The notes under the pieces are model-generated. The model made no database searches, was not told where the DNA came from, and saw only the letters and a program-made list of their open reading frames with translations. From Klenkia marina (GTDB taxonomy: Bacteria; Actinomycetota; Actinomycetes; Mycobacteriales; Geodermatophilaceae), in NCBI RefSeq assembly GCF_900101025.1, contig NZ_FMUH01000001.1, forward strand, positions 868,001-932,000: a DNA stretch of 64,000 bases, in the 5' to 3' direction. A program made the translations under genes and the position numbers. The first letter of the stretch is position 1; every line of letters begins with the position of its first letter. Shown here in pieces: positions 24,537 through 32,785 of the stretch.

Positions 24537-25946
24537 TCAGGCGAACGCGGGCGGGAGGGACGTCGTCCAGCCGAAGGCGGGCTCGACGGAGGCGGCCAGG
24601 CGCACGAGCGTGGCCTCGTCGAAGGGGCCGCCGACCAGCTGCGCGCCGACGGGGATGCCCTCGGGGGTGCGGTGCACCGGCAGGCTGATCGCCGGCAGCC
24701 CGGCGATGTTCACGAACGAGGTGAACGAGATCATCTGGTTCTCGGCGACCCGGGGTCCCTCGGGGTCGGCGTTGGCCTCCTCCAGCACCGTGCCGATGGG
24801 CGGGGCGACCGTGGCCATGGTCGGGGTGAGCAGCACGTCCCAGTCGCGGCCCCACTGCGCGTTGACCGCGCGGGTCTCGATCTGCAGCAGGGCGTCGACC
24901 GCCGCGTACTCCCCCGCGTGCCGCTCGCGGCCGCGGGCCATGCGGTGCTGGATGTAGGGCTCGGCCAGCGAGGCGTCCTCGTAGGGCAGCACGAGCAGCG
25001 AGGCGTTGACGATCACGTCGAGGTACCCGCGGACGGCCGGCTCGGAGTACCCGTGCAGGGTCGCCGGGACGACGACGTGGCCCAGCCGCTCGAGCTCGGC
25101 GGCCAGCCGCTGGGCGGCGAGCACGCACTCGGGGTCGACCGGCAGCCCGGTCGGGGCCTCGGTGAGCAGGCCGATGCGCAGCGGGGCCTGGTCCCGGCCG
25201 ACCTCCTCGGCGAAGGGCCGCTCGGGCTGCGGTGCGGAGTACCAGGCCAGCGGGTCGAAGGGGCTCAGCACGTCGAGGAACGCGGCGGCGTCGAGCACCG
25301 AGCGGGTGATCATGCCGTCGGTGACGCCGTGGTCCCAGGCGCCGACCAGCTGGGGCACCCGGCCGCGGGAGGGCTTGAGGCCCACCGTGCCGCAGCACGA
25401 CGAGGGCATGCGGATCGAGCCGCCGCCGTCGGAGGCCTGCGCCGCCGGGGCGAGGCCCGCGACCACCGCGGCCGCCGCCCCGCCGGAGGAGCCCCCGGCC
25501 GTGCGGGACAGGTCCCACGGGTTGGCGGTCCTGCCGTAGCGCCGGTTGTCCGACACCGACATGGGGCCGAGCTCGGGGCTGTTGGAGCGGCCCATGAACA
25601 GTGCACCCGCCCGGCGCAGCAGACCGATGCAGAGGTCGTCCTCGGTCTGCACCTGGTCGCTGAAGCCCAGCGAGCCGCGGGTGTTGGGCTGCCCGGCGGC
25701 GGTGGTCAGCTCCTTGACCGGGATCGGGACCCCGAGGAACGGGGGCAGGTCGCCGCCCTCGGCGACCTGCTTCTCGGCGGCGCGGGCGTCGGCCATCAGG
25801 CGCTCGTCGTCGCGCCAGACGATCGAGTTGACCGGGCCGTCGAGGCGGTCCACCCGGTCCAGGTAGTACTCGGCCACCTCCACCGGGCTGACCTCGCTGC
25901 GGCGGATGGCGGCCGCGAGCGCGGTCGCCGTCGTCGTGGGTTCCAT
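24537..25946 (-). CDS. amidase (amidase-signature family)
   Basis: A 469-residue amidase-signature hydrolase. The Ser-cisSer-Lys triad is visible as Lys in 'IPVKELT', the cis-Ser in 'GGSSGGAAAAV' and the nucleophile in 'SDGGGSIRMPSSCCG'. The C-terminal 'FTSFVNIAGLPAISLPV' is also typical. It cleaves an amide to an acid plus ammonia, and no substrate is evident. ATG at 25946 is preceded by CGAGGAG. It is the promoter-proximal gene of a run that continues with an ABC importer, DUF3237 and an AraC regulator, suggesting uptake and hydrolysis of one amide compound or of the products it releases. Confidence 0.87.
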   Translation of the reverse strand: MEPTTTATALAAAIRRSEVSPVEVAEYYLDRVDRLDGPVNSIVWRDDERLMADARAAEKQVAEGGDLPPFLGVPIPVKELTTAAGQPNTRGSLGFSDQVQTEDDLCIGLLRRAGALFMGRSNSPELGPMSVSDNRRYGRTANPWDLSRTAGGSSGGAAAAVVAGLAPAAQASDGGGSIRMPSSCCGTVGLKPSRGRVPQLVGAWDHGVTDGMITRSVLDAAAFLDVLSPFDPLAWYSAPQPERPFAEEVGRDQAPLRIGLLTEAPTGLPVDPECVLAAQRLAAELERLGHVVVPATLHGYSEPAVRGYLDVIVNASLLVLPYEDASLAEPYIQHRMARGRERHAGEYAAVDALLQIETRAVNAQWGRDWDVLLTPTMATVAPPIGTVLEEANADPEGPRVAENQMISFTSFVNIAGLPAISLPVHRTPEGIPVGAQLVGGPFDEATLVRLAASVEPAFGWTTSLPPAFA

Positions 25947-25950
25947 GGGT

Positions 25951-26033
25951 GCTCCTCGCTGGTCGTGGCGAGGAGCATGGCGCGGCGCAGGTCACATGTT
26001 CTTGCTCGTCCCGTCAGTTCTCTTGCACGGGAC
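25951..26033 (-). promoter_or_regulatory. upstream region of amidase operon: AraC-type direct repeats and hairpins
   Basis: Upstream of the amidase start are two TTGCnCG half-sites (26002-26008 and 26023-26029) spaced 21 bases apart, the two-turn spacing usual for AraC-family sites, plus GTCCCGT/ACGGGAC arms (26008-26014 and 26027-26033). A perfect 9-bp inverted repeat GCTCCTCGC/GCGAGGAGC (25951-25959, 25968-25976) covers the ribosome-binding site and could hide it in mRNA. Roles are inferred. Confidence 0.45.
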
Positions 26034-26096
26034 GGCAGGAATCATGACGCAGGCCACACCATCAGCACGGGGCGCGGCGGGCAGCGAGGACAGCGG

Positions 26097-27167
26097 TCAG
26101 CCCGCAGCCACCGCGAAGCCGTCGCGTCCGGCTCGCTTGGCGGCGTAGAGCGCGGCGTCGGCCGCCGAGTACAGGGTGCGGACGTCGACGGCGTGCTCGG
26201 GGGCGTGCGCCACCCCGACGCTGACGCTCAGCGGCACCGTGGTCCCGTCCTCCAGCACCAGCGGGGTGCCGCGCACCGCGGCGACGAGGTCGCCGGCGCG
26301 GGTACGGGCGACGTCCACCGGGCAACCGGGCAGCAGCACCGCCAGCTCGTCGCCGCCGAAGCGGCTGACCACCGCGTCGGTGCTGCGCACGGCAGCGGCG
26401 AGCACCGACCCGACGTGCCGCAGGACGGCGTCGCCCACCGGGTGCCCGTGCCGGTCGTTGACCGCCTTGAAGTGGTCGAGGTCGACCAGCACCAGGGCGG
26501 TGCCGGCCTCGGCCACGGCGGTGGACAGCGAGGCGGCCAGTGCCGCGTCGAGCACCCGCCGGTTGACCAGGCCGGTGAGGCCGTCCACGGCGGCGGTGCG
26601 CTCGAGCTCGGCCAGCAGCGCGGCGATGTGCTCCATCCCGTGCACCACGAAGACGGCGAGGATGACCAGGCACCCGCAGACCAGCGCCACGTCGACCCAG
26701 AACTCGGGCGCGCTCGCGTCGGCCGAGGTGATGAGCAGGACGGCGACCGACGCCGCGCAGGCCAGCGTCGTGGCGGCGATGGCCACGGCACGGCGGAACA
26801 TGCTGCTGGCGTAGATCACCGGCAGGCCCAGCAGGATGGCCCAGGCGTGCAGGGTGCCGGCGAGGAGCACGGTGCTCACCGCCACGGCGGCGGTCGCGGT
26901 GAGCACCGCGGAGGCGACCACCAGGTCACCGGCGACGGTGCGCGCGGGGACCACCCACACGGCGGCGGCGTGCACCGCGAGGGTGGCGGTCAGCACCCAG
27001 CCCACCCAGGACCCGGCCGCGGCGGGCAGCACGACCAGCGTGAGGGCCAGCAGCGCCGCGCCGCTGAGCAGCAGGGGGGCAGCGACCAGGCGGGTCAGAC
27101 CCGGGCGCACCGGGCGCAGCCACGGGACGCCGGGCGCACGGCGGCGCGGGGCGTCGGCGAGGGGCAC
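26097..27167 (-). CDS. membrane-bound diguanylate cyclase (GGDEF protein)
   Basis: A 356-residue protein with about six hydrophobic spans ('LVAAPLLLSGAALLALTLVVL' through 'VALVCGCLVILAVFVV') and a C-terminal GGDEF domain ('AAVDGLTGLVNRRVLDAAL', 'VDLDHFKAVNDRHGH'). The catalytic loop is 'RFGGDELAVLLPGC', again GGDEL. It is closely related to the protein at 18257-19282, including the C-terminal 'YAAKRAGRDGFAVA'. It should make cyclic di-GMP, sensing something in or at the membrane. GTG at 27167 is the best start I see; none has a strong ribosome-binding site. It is divergent from the helicase gene. Confidence 0.82.
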   Translation of the reverse strand: MPLADAPRRRAPGVPWLRPVRPGLTRLVAAPLLLSGAALLALTLVVLPAAAGSWVGWVLTATLAVHAAAVWVVPARTVAGDLVVASAVLTATAAVAVSTVLLAGTLHAWAILLGLPVIYASSMFRRAVAIAATTLACAASVAVLLITSADASAPEFWVDVALVCGCLVILAVFVVHGMEHIAALLAELERTAAVDGLTGLVNRRVLDAALAASLSTAVAEAGTALVLVDLDHFKAVNDRHGHPVGDAVLRHVGSVLAAAVRSTDAVVSRFGGDELAVLLPGCPVDVARTRAGDLVAAVRGTPLVLEDGTTVPLSVSVGVAHAPEHAVDVRTLYSAADAALYAAKRAGRDGFAVAAG

Positions 27168-27344
27168 GGGCGGGACATCGGCGCAGCTCGGCGGGGACTT
27201 TCGGGCATGGTGCCGTTCCTCACCCCCCGGAGGGTGGTCGGTGTGGCACGGTGGAGGAGGGCACAGAACGGCCGTGGCCGCTGTTGCCCCTGGCAGGTCC
27301 CGAGCGCACCACTGCGCCGACCGCCCCCGGACCCGAAGGACACC

Positions 27345-29339
27345 GTGACACCTCCCTCCCCCACCGCCCGCCGCCGGGTGCGCACCCCCGGTGACCGCAC
27401 CTCGGCGCAGGCCACCCGCAACCGCGCCGAGCGCACCGCCCAGCAGACCTGGGTCGACGGCGCCGAGCCGGCCCTGCCGGTGCGCACCGCCCGGCCCGAG
27501 CACGTGGTCTTCCACCTCGGCCCGACCAACTCGGGCAAGACCTACGAGTCGCTGCAGGCCCTCGCGGCCGCCGGCTCGGGCGTCTACGCCGCCCCGCTGC
27601 GCCAGCTCGCGCACGAGGCCTACGCCAAGCTCACCGCCCAGCTCGGCCCGGGCAAGGTGGGTCTGTCGACCGGCGAGGAGGAGATCGACCCGCACGCGCC
27701 GATCGTCTGCTGCACGGTCGAGAAGGCCCCGCCGCGCGGTGAGCTGCTGGTGCTCGACGAGTCGCACTGGGTCGCCGACCCCGACCGCGGCCACCACTGG
27801 GCCCGGCTGCTGCTCACCGGCGAGTACCGCGAGATGCACCTCATCTCGGCCGCCGAGGCGTTGCTGCTGCTCAAGCCGCTGGTCGCCGATGCCGAGCAGG
27901 TCGTGGTCGTCAACCACAAGCGGCTCTCGCGCCTCGACGTCCTCCCGGCCCCCGTCAAGCCGGCGCAGGTGCGCGAGCAGACCCTGGTCGTGGCGTTCTC
28001 GCGCAAGACCGTCTACTCGGTGGCCGCCCAGCTCGACCCGCACCGCAGCGGCAAGGTCGGCGTCCTCTACGGGGCGCTGCCGCCGGCGACCCGGCGCGAC
28101 GTCATCGCCCGGTTCACCCGCGGCGAGCTCGAGGTGCTGGTGACCACCGACGTCATCGGCCACGGGATCAACGTGCCGGCCACGACGGTGCTGTTCGCCG
28201 AGACGCAGAAGTTCGACGGCACCGAGATGCGCCCGCTGCGCACCTGGGAGGCCGCGCAGATCGCCGGCCGAGCCGGGCGCTACGGGCTCACCGGTCACGG
28301 CCAGGTCGGCGTCCTGGGTGGCATCGCCGGCCTGAAGCCGATGCCGTCGCTGGTCGCCGCCGGCGCGGCCGTCGCGCGCGGCGACGTCATGAGCGACCTG
28401 CCCAACCGCAAGCCGCGGCTGCGCCCCGAGCTCGAGGACCTCGGCGCGTTCGAGGCGGTCGACCTGCCCGAGGCGCTGATGCGCTGGTCGGTGTGGGCCC
28501 GCACGGCCACCCGCACCGAGGCGATGACCCCCGACGACGTCAGCGGCCTGGTGCTGCGGGTGCACGCCCTGCTGCCGATGCTGCGCGGCCCGCTGGCCAC
28601 CGACCTGTGGACGGTCTGGCGCCTGGTCAACCTGGCCATCGACCACGACCCGCCGCGCAAGGTGCGCTGGCTGGCGCTGGCCCGCGCCGCCCTGCAGCAC
28701 CAGGCCGGGCTGGCCGTGTCGCGCGAGCTCGTGCTCCCCGCCGTGCCGCGCGGCACGACCGTGCAGGAGTACGAGGCCGCTGCCGCGCAGGCCCGCGAGG
28801 CCCAGACGCTGCTGCGGTCGTTCCCCGGCGTCGCCGGGCTGACCAGCGAGGACGCCGCCGAGGTCGAGGAGCTCTGCGCGAACCGGATCACCGAGCTGCT
28901 GCCCGACGCGATCGCCCTCACCGGCGCGGCGCGGTGCACCTCGTGCGGGGTCGGCATCGCCCCCTGGTTCACCACCTGCCGCGACTGCGGCACCCGCCCG
29001 TCGGGCCGGCCGTCGTCGGACCGCCGCCCGCCGCGCGCGTCGTCGGGCCGCTCCGGGGGGACGTCGTCCGGCCGGGGGGCCGGAGGGACGTCGTCCGGCC
29101 GGGGTGCCGGAGGGACGTCGTCCGGCCGGGGTGCGGCTGCGTCGTCCGCCGGCCGGGGGGCCGGGGGACGGAAACCGCGGAAGTCCGACGTCGGGGCCGG
29201 CGGCCGCACCGACCCGAACGCCTTCGACCGCAGCGCGCGGGGCCGGGGCTCGGACGCCGGCCCCCCGCACGGCGACTCCGCCCGCCCCAAGCACCGCCGC
29301 CGCGGGCGCTCCGCCGGCGGCCCCACCGGCGCCCGGTAA
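27345..29339 (+). CDS. Suv3-type DExH RNA helicase with zinc ribbon and RG-rich tail
   Basis: A 664-residue superfamily-2 helicase whose closest recognisable relatives are mitochondrial Suv3 RNA helicases. Walker A 'FHLGPTNSGKTY' (GPTNSGKT at 59-66) is the Suv3 form, followed by 'GVYAAPLRQLAHE', 'TGEEE', 'VLDESHWVADPDRGHHW' in place of the DEAD box, 'VVAFSRKTVYSVAAQL', 'GVLYGALPPATRR', 'TTDVIGHGIN' and 'QIAGRAGRYG'. After a helical domain a CxxC...CxxC zinc ribbon lies at Cys531/534/545/548, then a basic, Gly/Arg/Ser-rich tail of about 110 residues with SSGRGAGGT repeats. AAGGA precedes the GTG start. It probably remodels RNA; its partner nuclease is unknown. Confidence 0.88.
   Translation: MTPPSPTARRRVRTPGDRTSAQATRNRAERTAQQTWVDGAEPALPVRTARPEHVVFHLGPTNSGKTYESLQALAAAGSGVYAAPLRQLAHEAYAKLTAQLGPGKVGLSTGEEEIDPHAPIVCCTVEKAPPRGELLVLDESHWVADPDRGHHWARLLLTGEYREMHLISAAEALLLLKPLVADAEQVVVVNHKRLSRLDVLPAPVKPAQVREQTLVVAFSRKTVYSVAAQLDPHRSGKVGVLYGALPPATRRDVIARFTRGELEVLVTTDVIGHGINVPATTVLFAETQKFDGTEMRPLRTWEAAQIAGRAGRYGLTGHGQVGVLGGIAGLKPMPSLVAAGAAVARGDVMSDLPNRKPRLRPELEDLGAFEAVDLPEALMRWSVWARTATRTEAMTPDDVSGLVLRVHALLPMLRGPLATDLWTVWRLVNLAIDHDPPRKVRWLALARAALQHQAGLAVSRELVLPAVPRGTTVQEYEAAAAQAREAQTLLRSFPGVAGLTSEDAAEVEELCANRITELLPDAIALTGAARCTSCGVGIAPWFTTCRDCGTRPSGRPSSDRRPPRASSGRSGGTSSGRGAGGTSSGRGAGGTSSGRGAAASSAGRGAGGRKPRKSDVGAGGRTDPNAFDRSARGRGSDAGPPHGDSARPKHRRRGRSAGGPTGAR
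29055..29150 (+). repeat. 27-bp coding tandem repeat in the helicase tail
   Basis: Inside the 3' end of the helicase gene a unit encoding the nine residues G-G-T-S-S-G-R-G-A is repeated about three times nearly perfectly (GGACGTCGTCCGGCCGGG core), followed by a decayed fourth unit. The copy number is likely to vary between strains. Confidence 0.75.
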
Positions 29340-29357
29340 CGCCCGCCGCCCCACTGT

Positions 29358-29411
29358 GCAGTTGCGGTCGCCGACACGCGGCGACCCGCCGCGCCGGACG
29401 ACCGCAACTGC
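29358..29411. terminator. convergent-gene hairpin (inverted repeat GCAGTTGCGGTCG)
   Basis: A perfect 13-bp inverted repeat, GCAGTTGCGGTCG at 29358-29370 and CGACCGCAACTGC at 29399-29411, with a GC-rich 28-base loop. It lies between the convergent helicase and DDAH genes. No T-run follows, so a bidirectional terminator is likely but unproven. Confidence 0.55.
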
Positions 29412-29433
29412 GCACTCGCGCCCGGGGGCGACC

Positions 29434-30273
29434 TCAGCGCAGTCCGCGCAGCTCCTGGGTGCAGCACTTGACGCTGCCACCGGCCTTGACCAGCTCGTCG
29501 AGCTCGACGGGCACCGGTTCGAAGCCGGCGGCGCGCAGGTCGGCGGCCAGCCCGGTGGCGGTGGCCGGCAGCACCACGTGCCGGCCGTCGGAGACCGCGT
29601 TGAGGCCGAAGGCCAGGGCATCGGCCTCCGAGGCCTCGACGGCGTCGGGGAACAGTGTGCGCAGCACCTGCTGGCTGCCGGTCGAGAAGGCCCCGGGGAA
29701 CCAGGCGACGGTGGTGTCGTCGAGCACGGCCAGGCAGGTGTCGAGGTGGTAGAAGCGCGGGTCCACCAGCTGCAGCGAGACCACCGGCAGCCCGAACAGC
29801 TCCTGGGCCTCGGCGTGCGCGGCGCGGTCGGTGCGGAACCCGGTGCCGGCCAGCACGAGGTCGCCGACCACCGCGAAGTCGCCCTCGCCCTCGTTGGTGT
29901 GCACCGGCTCGTGCACCTCGACGCCCAGCTCGGCGAGCAGGCGCCGGTGCTCGGCGGCCTCGGGACGGCGCTCGGGGTGGGTGAACCGCGCCCCGAGGGC
30001 GCGGCCGCCGACGACCGTGGCCCCGTTGGCCGCGAAGACCATGTCCGGCAGGCCGGCGACCGGCGGCAGCAGCTCGACCCGGTGACCCAGGCCCTGGTAG
30101 GCGGCGACCAGCCCGGACCACTGGCCCATGGCGAGGTCGCGGTCCACGGGCACGGCGGGGTCCATCCACGGGTTGAGCACCGAGACCACCTCGAAGTGGG
30201 TGGGCGGGCACATCACGTAGTGCCGGGTGCGCGCGGTGCGCACCACCTCGGGGGCCGGCTGCAGGACGGTCAC
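29434..30273 (-). CDS. ddaH: dimethylarginine dimethylaminohydrolase-like amidinotransferase-fold enzyme
   Basis: A 279-residue member of the DDAH / arginine deiminase-like superfamily, which hydrolyses the guanidino group of (methylated) arginine to citrulline. Features seen: 'DMVFAANGATVVGGRALGARFTHPERRPE', 'GEGDFAVVGDLVLAGTGFRTD', 'FYHLDTCLAVLDDTTVAWFPGAF' with the catalytic His, and a C-terminal 'GGSVKCCTQEL' in which Cys270 or Cys271 is the nucleophile. The start is GTG at 30273. It is divergent from an Lrp-type regulator 126 bases away, a common actinobacterial pairing for arginine/ornithine metabolism. Whether dimethylarginine or arginine is the substrate cannot be settled here. Confidence 0.82.
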   Translation of the reverse strand: MTVLQPAPEVVRTARTRHYVMCPPTHFEVVSVLNPWMDPAVPVDRDLAMGQWSGLVAAYQGLGHRVELLPPVAGLPDMVFAANGATVVGGRALGARFTHPERRPEAAEHRRLLAELGVEVHEPVHTNEGEGDFAVVGDLVLAGTGFRTDRAAHAEAQELFGLPVVSLQLVDPRFYHLDTCLAVLDDTTVAWFPGAFSTGSQQVLRTLFPDAVEASEADALAFGLNAVSDGRHVVLPATATGLAADLRAAGFEPVPVELDELVKAGGSVKCCTQELRGLR

Positions 30274-30399
30274 GGATCACCTCTCGTCGGACGGACGGCG
30301 ACCATCGTGCGGTGCGGCCCGCACGCAGTCGATCCCCGTCGAATGCGTCTGCACGACGATCCGTTGCGTACAGAGCGCCCGTGGTGCAATGCTTGGCGC

Positions 30400-30843
30400 A
30401 TGGACGTCGACGACATCGACCGCGGCATCGTCGTCGCGCTGCAGCGCGACGCCCGGGCCACCTTCGCCGAGATCGGTGCCGAGGTGAACCTCAGCGCCCC
30501 GGCGGTGAAGCGGAGGGTCGACCGGCTGCTGGCGTCGGGGGCCATCCGCGGGTTCACCGCGGTGGTCGACCCGGTGGCGCTGGGTTGGTCGACCGAGGCC
30601 TACGTGGAGGTGTCGTACTCCGGGGTGGTCTCCCCGCGTCGGCTCACCGAGGACTTCAGCGGTGTCCCCGAGGCGGTCAGCGCCTGGACCGTCTCGGGGG
30701 TCCCCGACGCCGTGGTGCAGGTGCAGACCCGCGACGTCCGGCACCTCGAGGAGGTGCTGCAGCGCATCCGCGGCCTGCCCGACGTCACCGGCACCCAGAC
30801 CGAGATCGTGCTGTCCCGCCTGTTCCGGCGCACCCAGGACTGA
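30400..30843 (+). CDS. Lrp/AsnC-family transcriptional regulator
   Basis: A 147-residue Lrp/AsnC protein with an N-terminal helix-turn-helix ('MDVDDIDRGIVVALQRDARATFAEIGAEVNLSAPAVKRRVDRLLASGAIRGF' in outline) and a RAM ligand-binding domain ('AWTVSGVPDAVVQVQTRD'). These regulators usually sense amino acids. It is divergent from ddaH and probably controls it in response to an arginine-related amino acid. The 126-base spacer contains TTGCGTACAG-like AT-richer stretches but no symmetrical site I would defend. Confidence 0.87.
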   Translation: MDVDDIDRGIVVALQRDARATFAEIGAEVNLSAPAVKRRVDRLLASGAIRGFTAVVDPVALGWSTEAYVEVSYSGVVSPRRLTEDFSGVPEAVSAWTVSGVPDAVVQVQTRDVRHLEEVLQRIRGLPDVTGTQTEIVLSRLFRRTQD

Positions 30844-30927
30844 TCCGGCCCCGGAGCACCCCCGGGCGGACTTGAACCATGAAGTGGACCTCGGCCGGGT
30901 CCGCCGGCCGCCGAGGGGGTCGTCGTC

Positions 30928-31512
30928 GTGTCCGCTGCTGCACACGTCCGGGACGAGCAGGACCGGAGCCGCGTCGGCCGGCCCCGCGACCCGGCCGCGA
31001 CCTCGCGGGTGGTCGAGGCGACCCAGCACCTCCTGGCCACCCGGGGGGCGTGGATCACCGTCGACACGATCGCGGCGCACGCCGGGGTCGGCAAGGCCAC
31101 CATCCACCGCCGGTGGCCGACGATGGTCGACCTCCTCGCCGCGGCGGTGCGGGCGACCGACCCCCTGCCTGTCGCCCCGGGCAGCCCGGGCAGCGCCCGG
31201 GCGCAGCTGACCGCGCTCCTGCGCCGGCTCACCGAGTCGCTGCTGCAGGCCGAGCTGGTCGTCGCGGCCGCCCTCACGCGCTCGACCCGCGAACCGACCC
31301 TGCACGAGGCGGCCGAGCAGGTCCTGCTGGTCCCCCTCCGGGAACGCGTCCGGGCCGCCTGCGGCAGCGAGGCCGCGACCGCCGTCACCGCGGTGGAGGG
31401 GCTGTGGGTCCGCCGGTACCTGCTGCCGGTGGCGCTGTTGGCCGACGCCGAGGTCGACGGCCTGGTCGACGTCGTCCTGCAGGCTCCTGGCCCCGGCCTC
31501 CGTGCCTCGTGA
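30928..31512 (+). CDS. TetR-family transcriptional regulator
   Basis: A 194-residue TetR/AcrR-type repressor. The helix-turn-helix is at about residues 25-65 ('VVEATQHLLATRGAWITVDTIAAHAGVGKATIHRRWPTMVDLLAAAV'); the rest is an all-helical ligand domain with no recognisable specificity. The GTG start is preceded by GAGGGGG. It is alone: upstream is the Lrp gene on the same strand with an 84-base gap, and downstream it converges on a LacI-type gene 12 bases away. The target is unknown. Confidence 0.85.
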   Translation: MSAAAHVRDEQDRSRVGRPRDPAATSRVVEATQHLLATRGAWITVDTIAAHAGVGKATIHRRWPTMVDLLAAAVRATDPLPVAPGSPGSARAQLTALLRRLTESLLQAELVVAAALTRSTREPTLHEAAEQVLLVPLRERVRAACGSEAATAVTAVEGLWVRRYLLPVALLADAEVDGLVDVVLQAPGPGLRAS

Positions 31513-31524
31513 CCCCTGCAGGGC

Positions 31525-32541
31525 TCAGGTGCTGCCCCGCACCACGATCCGCGCCGTGTCCACCGCGATGCGCCCGGGCAGCGGCCACGCCGGGTCGGCG
31601 ACCGCCGAACGGATGATCTCGGTGAACCGGTCGATGAGGGCGCCGAGGTCGGCGCGGACCGTCGTCAGCGCCGGCCGCACGAGGGTGCCGATCGGGAAGT
31701 CGTAGGCGCCCACCACCGCCAGGCTGCCCGGGACGGCGATGCCCAGCCGGTCGGCCGAGGAGACCACGAGGGCGGCCACGTCGTCGTCCATGGTGGCCAC
31801 CGCGGTGACCTCGGGGTGGTCCCGCAGCCACGTGACTAGCGCCTGCTCGGCCGCGTCGGGGTCGGTCGGCACGTCCAGGACCGGGATCTGCGCCTGGCCC
31901 GCGTCCGCCATCACCCGCAGCAGCGCCGAGGCCCGGCCGAGGTCGGTGGCGGAGGGGTGCTCGCGCGCCCAGCGCACCAGGCCGATGCGGTCGTGCCCGC
32001 GGTCCCGCAGGTGCTGGGCCTGGGTCGCCCCGAACTCCCCGGACCCGAACTGCACCTGCCAGGGACGGAGGTCACCGGTGCCGGCGATGCCCACGACCAC
32101 CCGCACCCCCGAGCCCTGCAGCGACGCGACGACGTCGTCGTCGACCGGGGTCAGGGCGACCACGCCGACCGGGTCAACAGTGCGCAGCAGCTCGGCCAGC
32201 CGGGAGGTGCCCAGCGGGGCCGGCTGCAGCAGCAGGGACAGCCCGACCGCGGACAGCGAGGTGGCCAACGTCGCCATCAGCGCGCTGAAGGTGGCGGTGT
32301 AGCCCGTGTCCGGCACGAGCCCGACGACGACGTCGGAGCGCCCGACGCGCAGCGACCTGGCGGCGGCGTTGGGCCGGTAGCCCAGCCGCGCCGCGGCGTC
32401 CAGCACCCGGCGGCGCGTGCTCTCGGGGATGCTCTGGCCCGGGGTGTCGTTGAGGACGTAGCTGACCGTGGCCGCCGAGACCCCCGCCTCCCGGGCCACC
32501 ACCGCACCGGTCACCCGGGGTCGGCGCGGTGGTTGCTCCAC
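31525..32541 (-). CDS. LacI-family transcriptional regulator
   Basis: A 338-residue LacI/GalR-type regulator with an N-terminal HTH and hinge ('VTGAVVAREAGVSAATVSYVLNDTPGQSIPESTRRRVLDAAARLGYRPNAAARSLR' in outline) and a sugar-receptor-like sensor domain. I chose the GTG at 32541; a longer form from GTG 32559 is possible but adds a Cys/His-rich stub not typical of the family. No sugar-utilisation genes adjoin it, so the regulon lies elsewhere. The 244 bases upstream (32542-32785) hold no gene I can support. Confidence 0.85.
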   Translation of the reverse strand: MEQPPRRPRVTGAVVAREAGVSAATVSYVLNDTPGQSIPESTRRRVLDAAARLGYRPNAAARSLRVGRSDVVVGLVPDTGYTATFSALMATLATSLSAVGLSLLLQPAPLGTSRLAELLRTVDPVGVVALTPVDDDVVASLQGSGVRVVVGIAGTGDLRPWQVQFGSGEFGATQAQHLRDRGHDRIGLVRWAREHPSATDLGRASALLRVMADAGQAQIPVLDVPTDPDAAEQALVTWLRDHPEVTAVATMDDDVAALVVSSADRLGIAVPGSLAVVGAYDFPIGTLVRPALTTVRADLGALIDRFTEIIRSAVADPAWPLPGRIAVDTARIVVRGST

Positions 32542-32785
32542 GCATTCACTGTGGCACACGTGACGGTGTCGGGGCAGGTCAGGCGCCCGGGCGGGTCCAA
32601 CTGCATCCCCGCGCCGGACCGGCGTCGTGCACCGACCGCACAGGCAGCTCCCGTTCCGCGGGACGTCGAGACGGTCAGCCCGTCCATGTCCGGTTCCTCC
32701 ACCTGCCGACAGCCCCGGGTGACGGGTGGAGCGGAGGGGTGCCGCGGCGCAGGTCGGGTGCGCCCGCGCCGCGGCAGGGGCCTGG

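Noticed and set aside
24528-27344. N-terminal 900-residue extension of the helicase frame
   Set aside because: The frame is open upstream but runs antisense to the amidase and a GGDEF gene; the ribosome-binding site and conserved start favour GTG 27345.
30274-30399. Lrp-type operator in the ddaH/lrp spacer
   Set aside because: AT-richer blocks are present, but I found no symmetrical site better than a 4-bp match.
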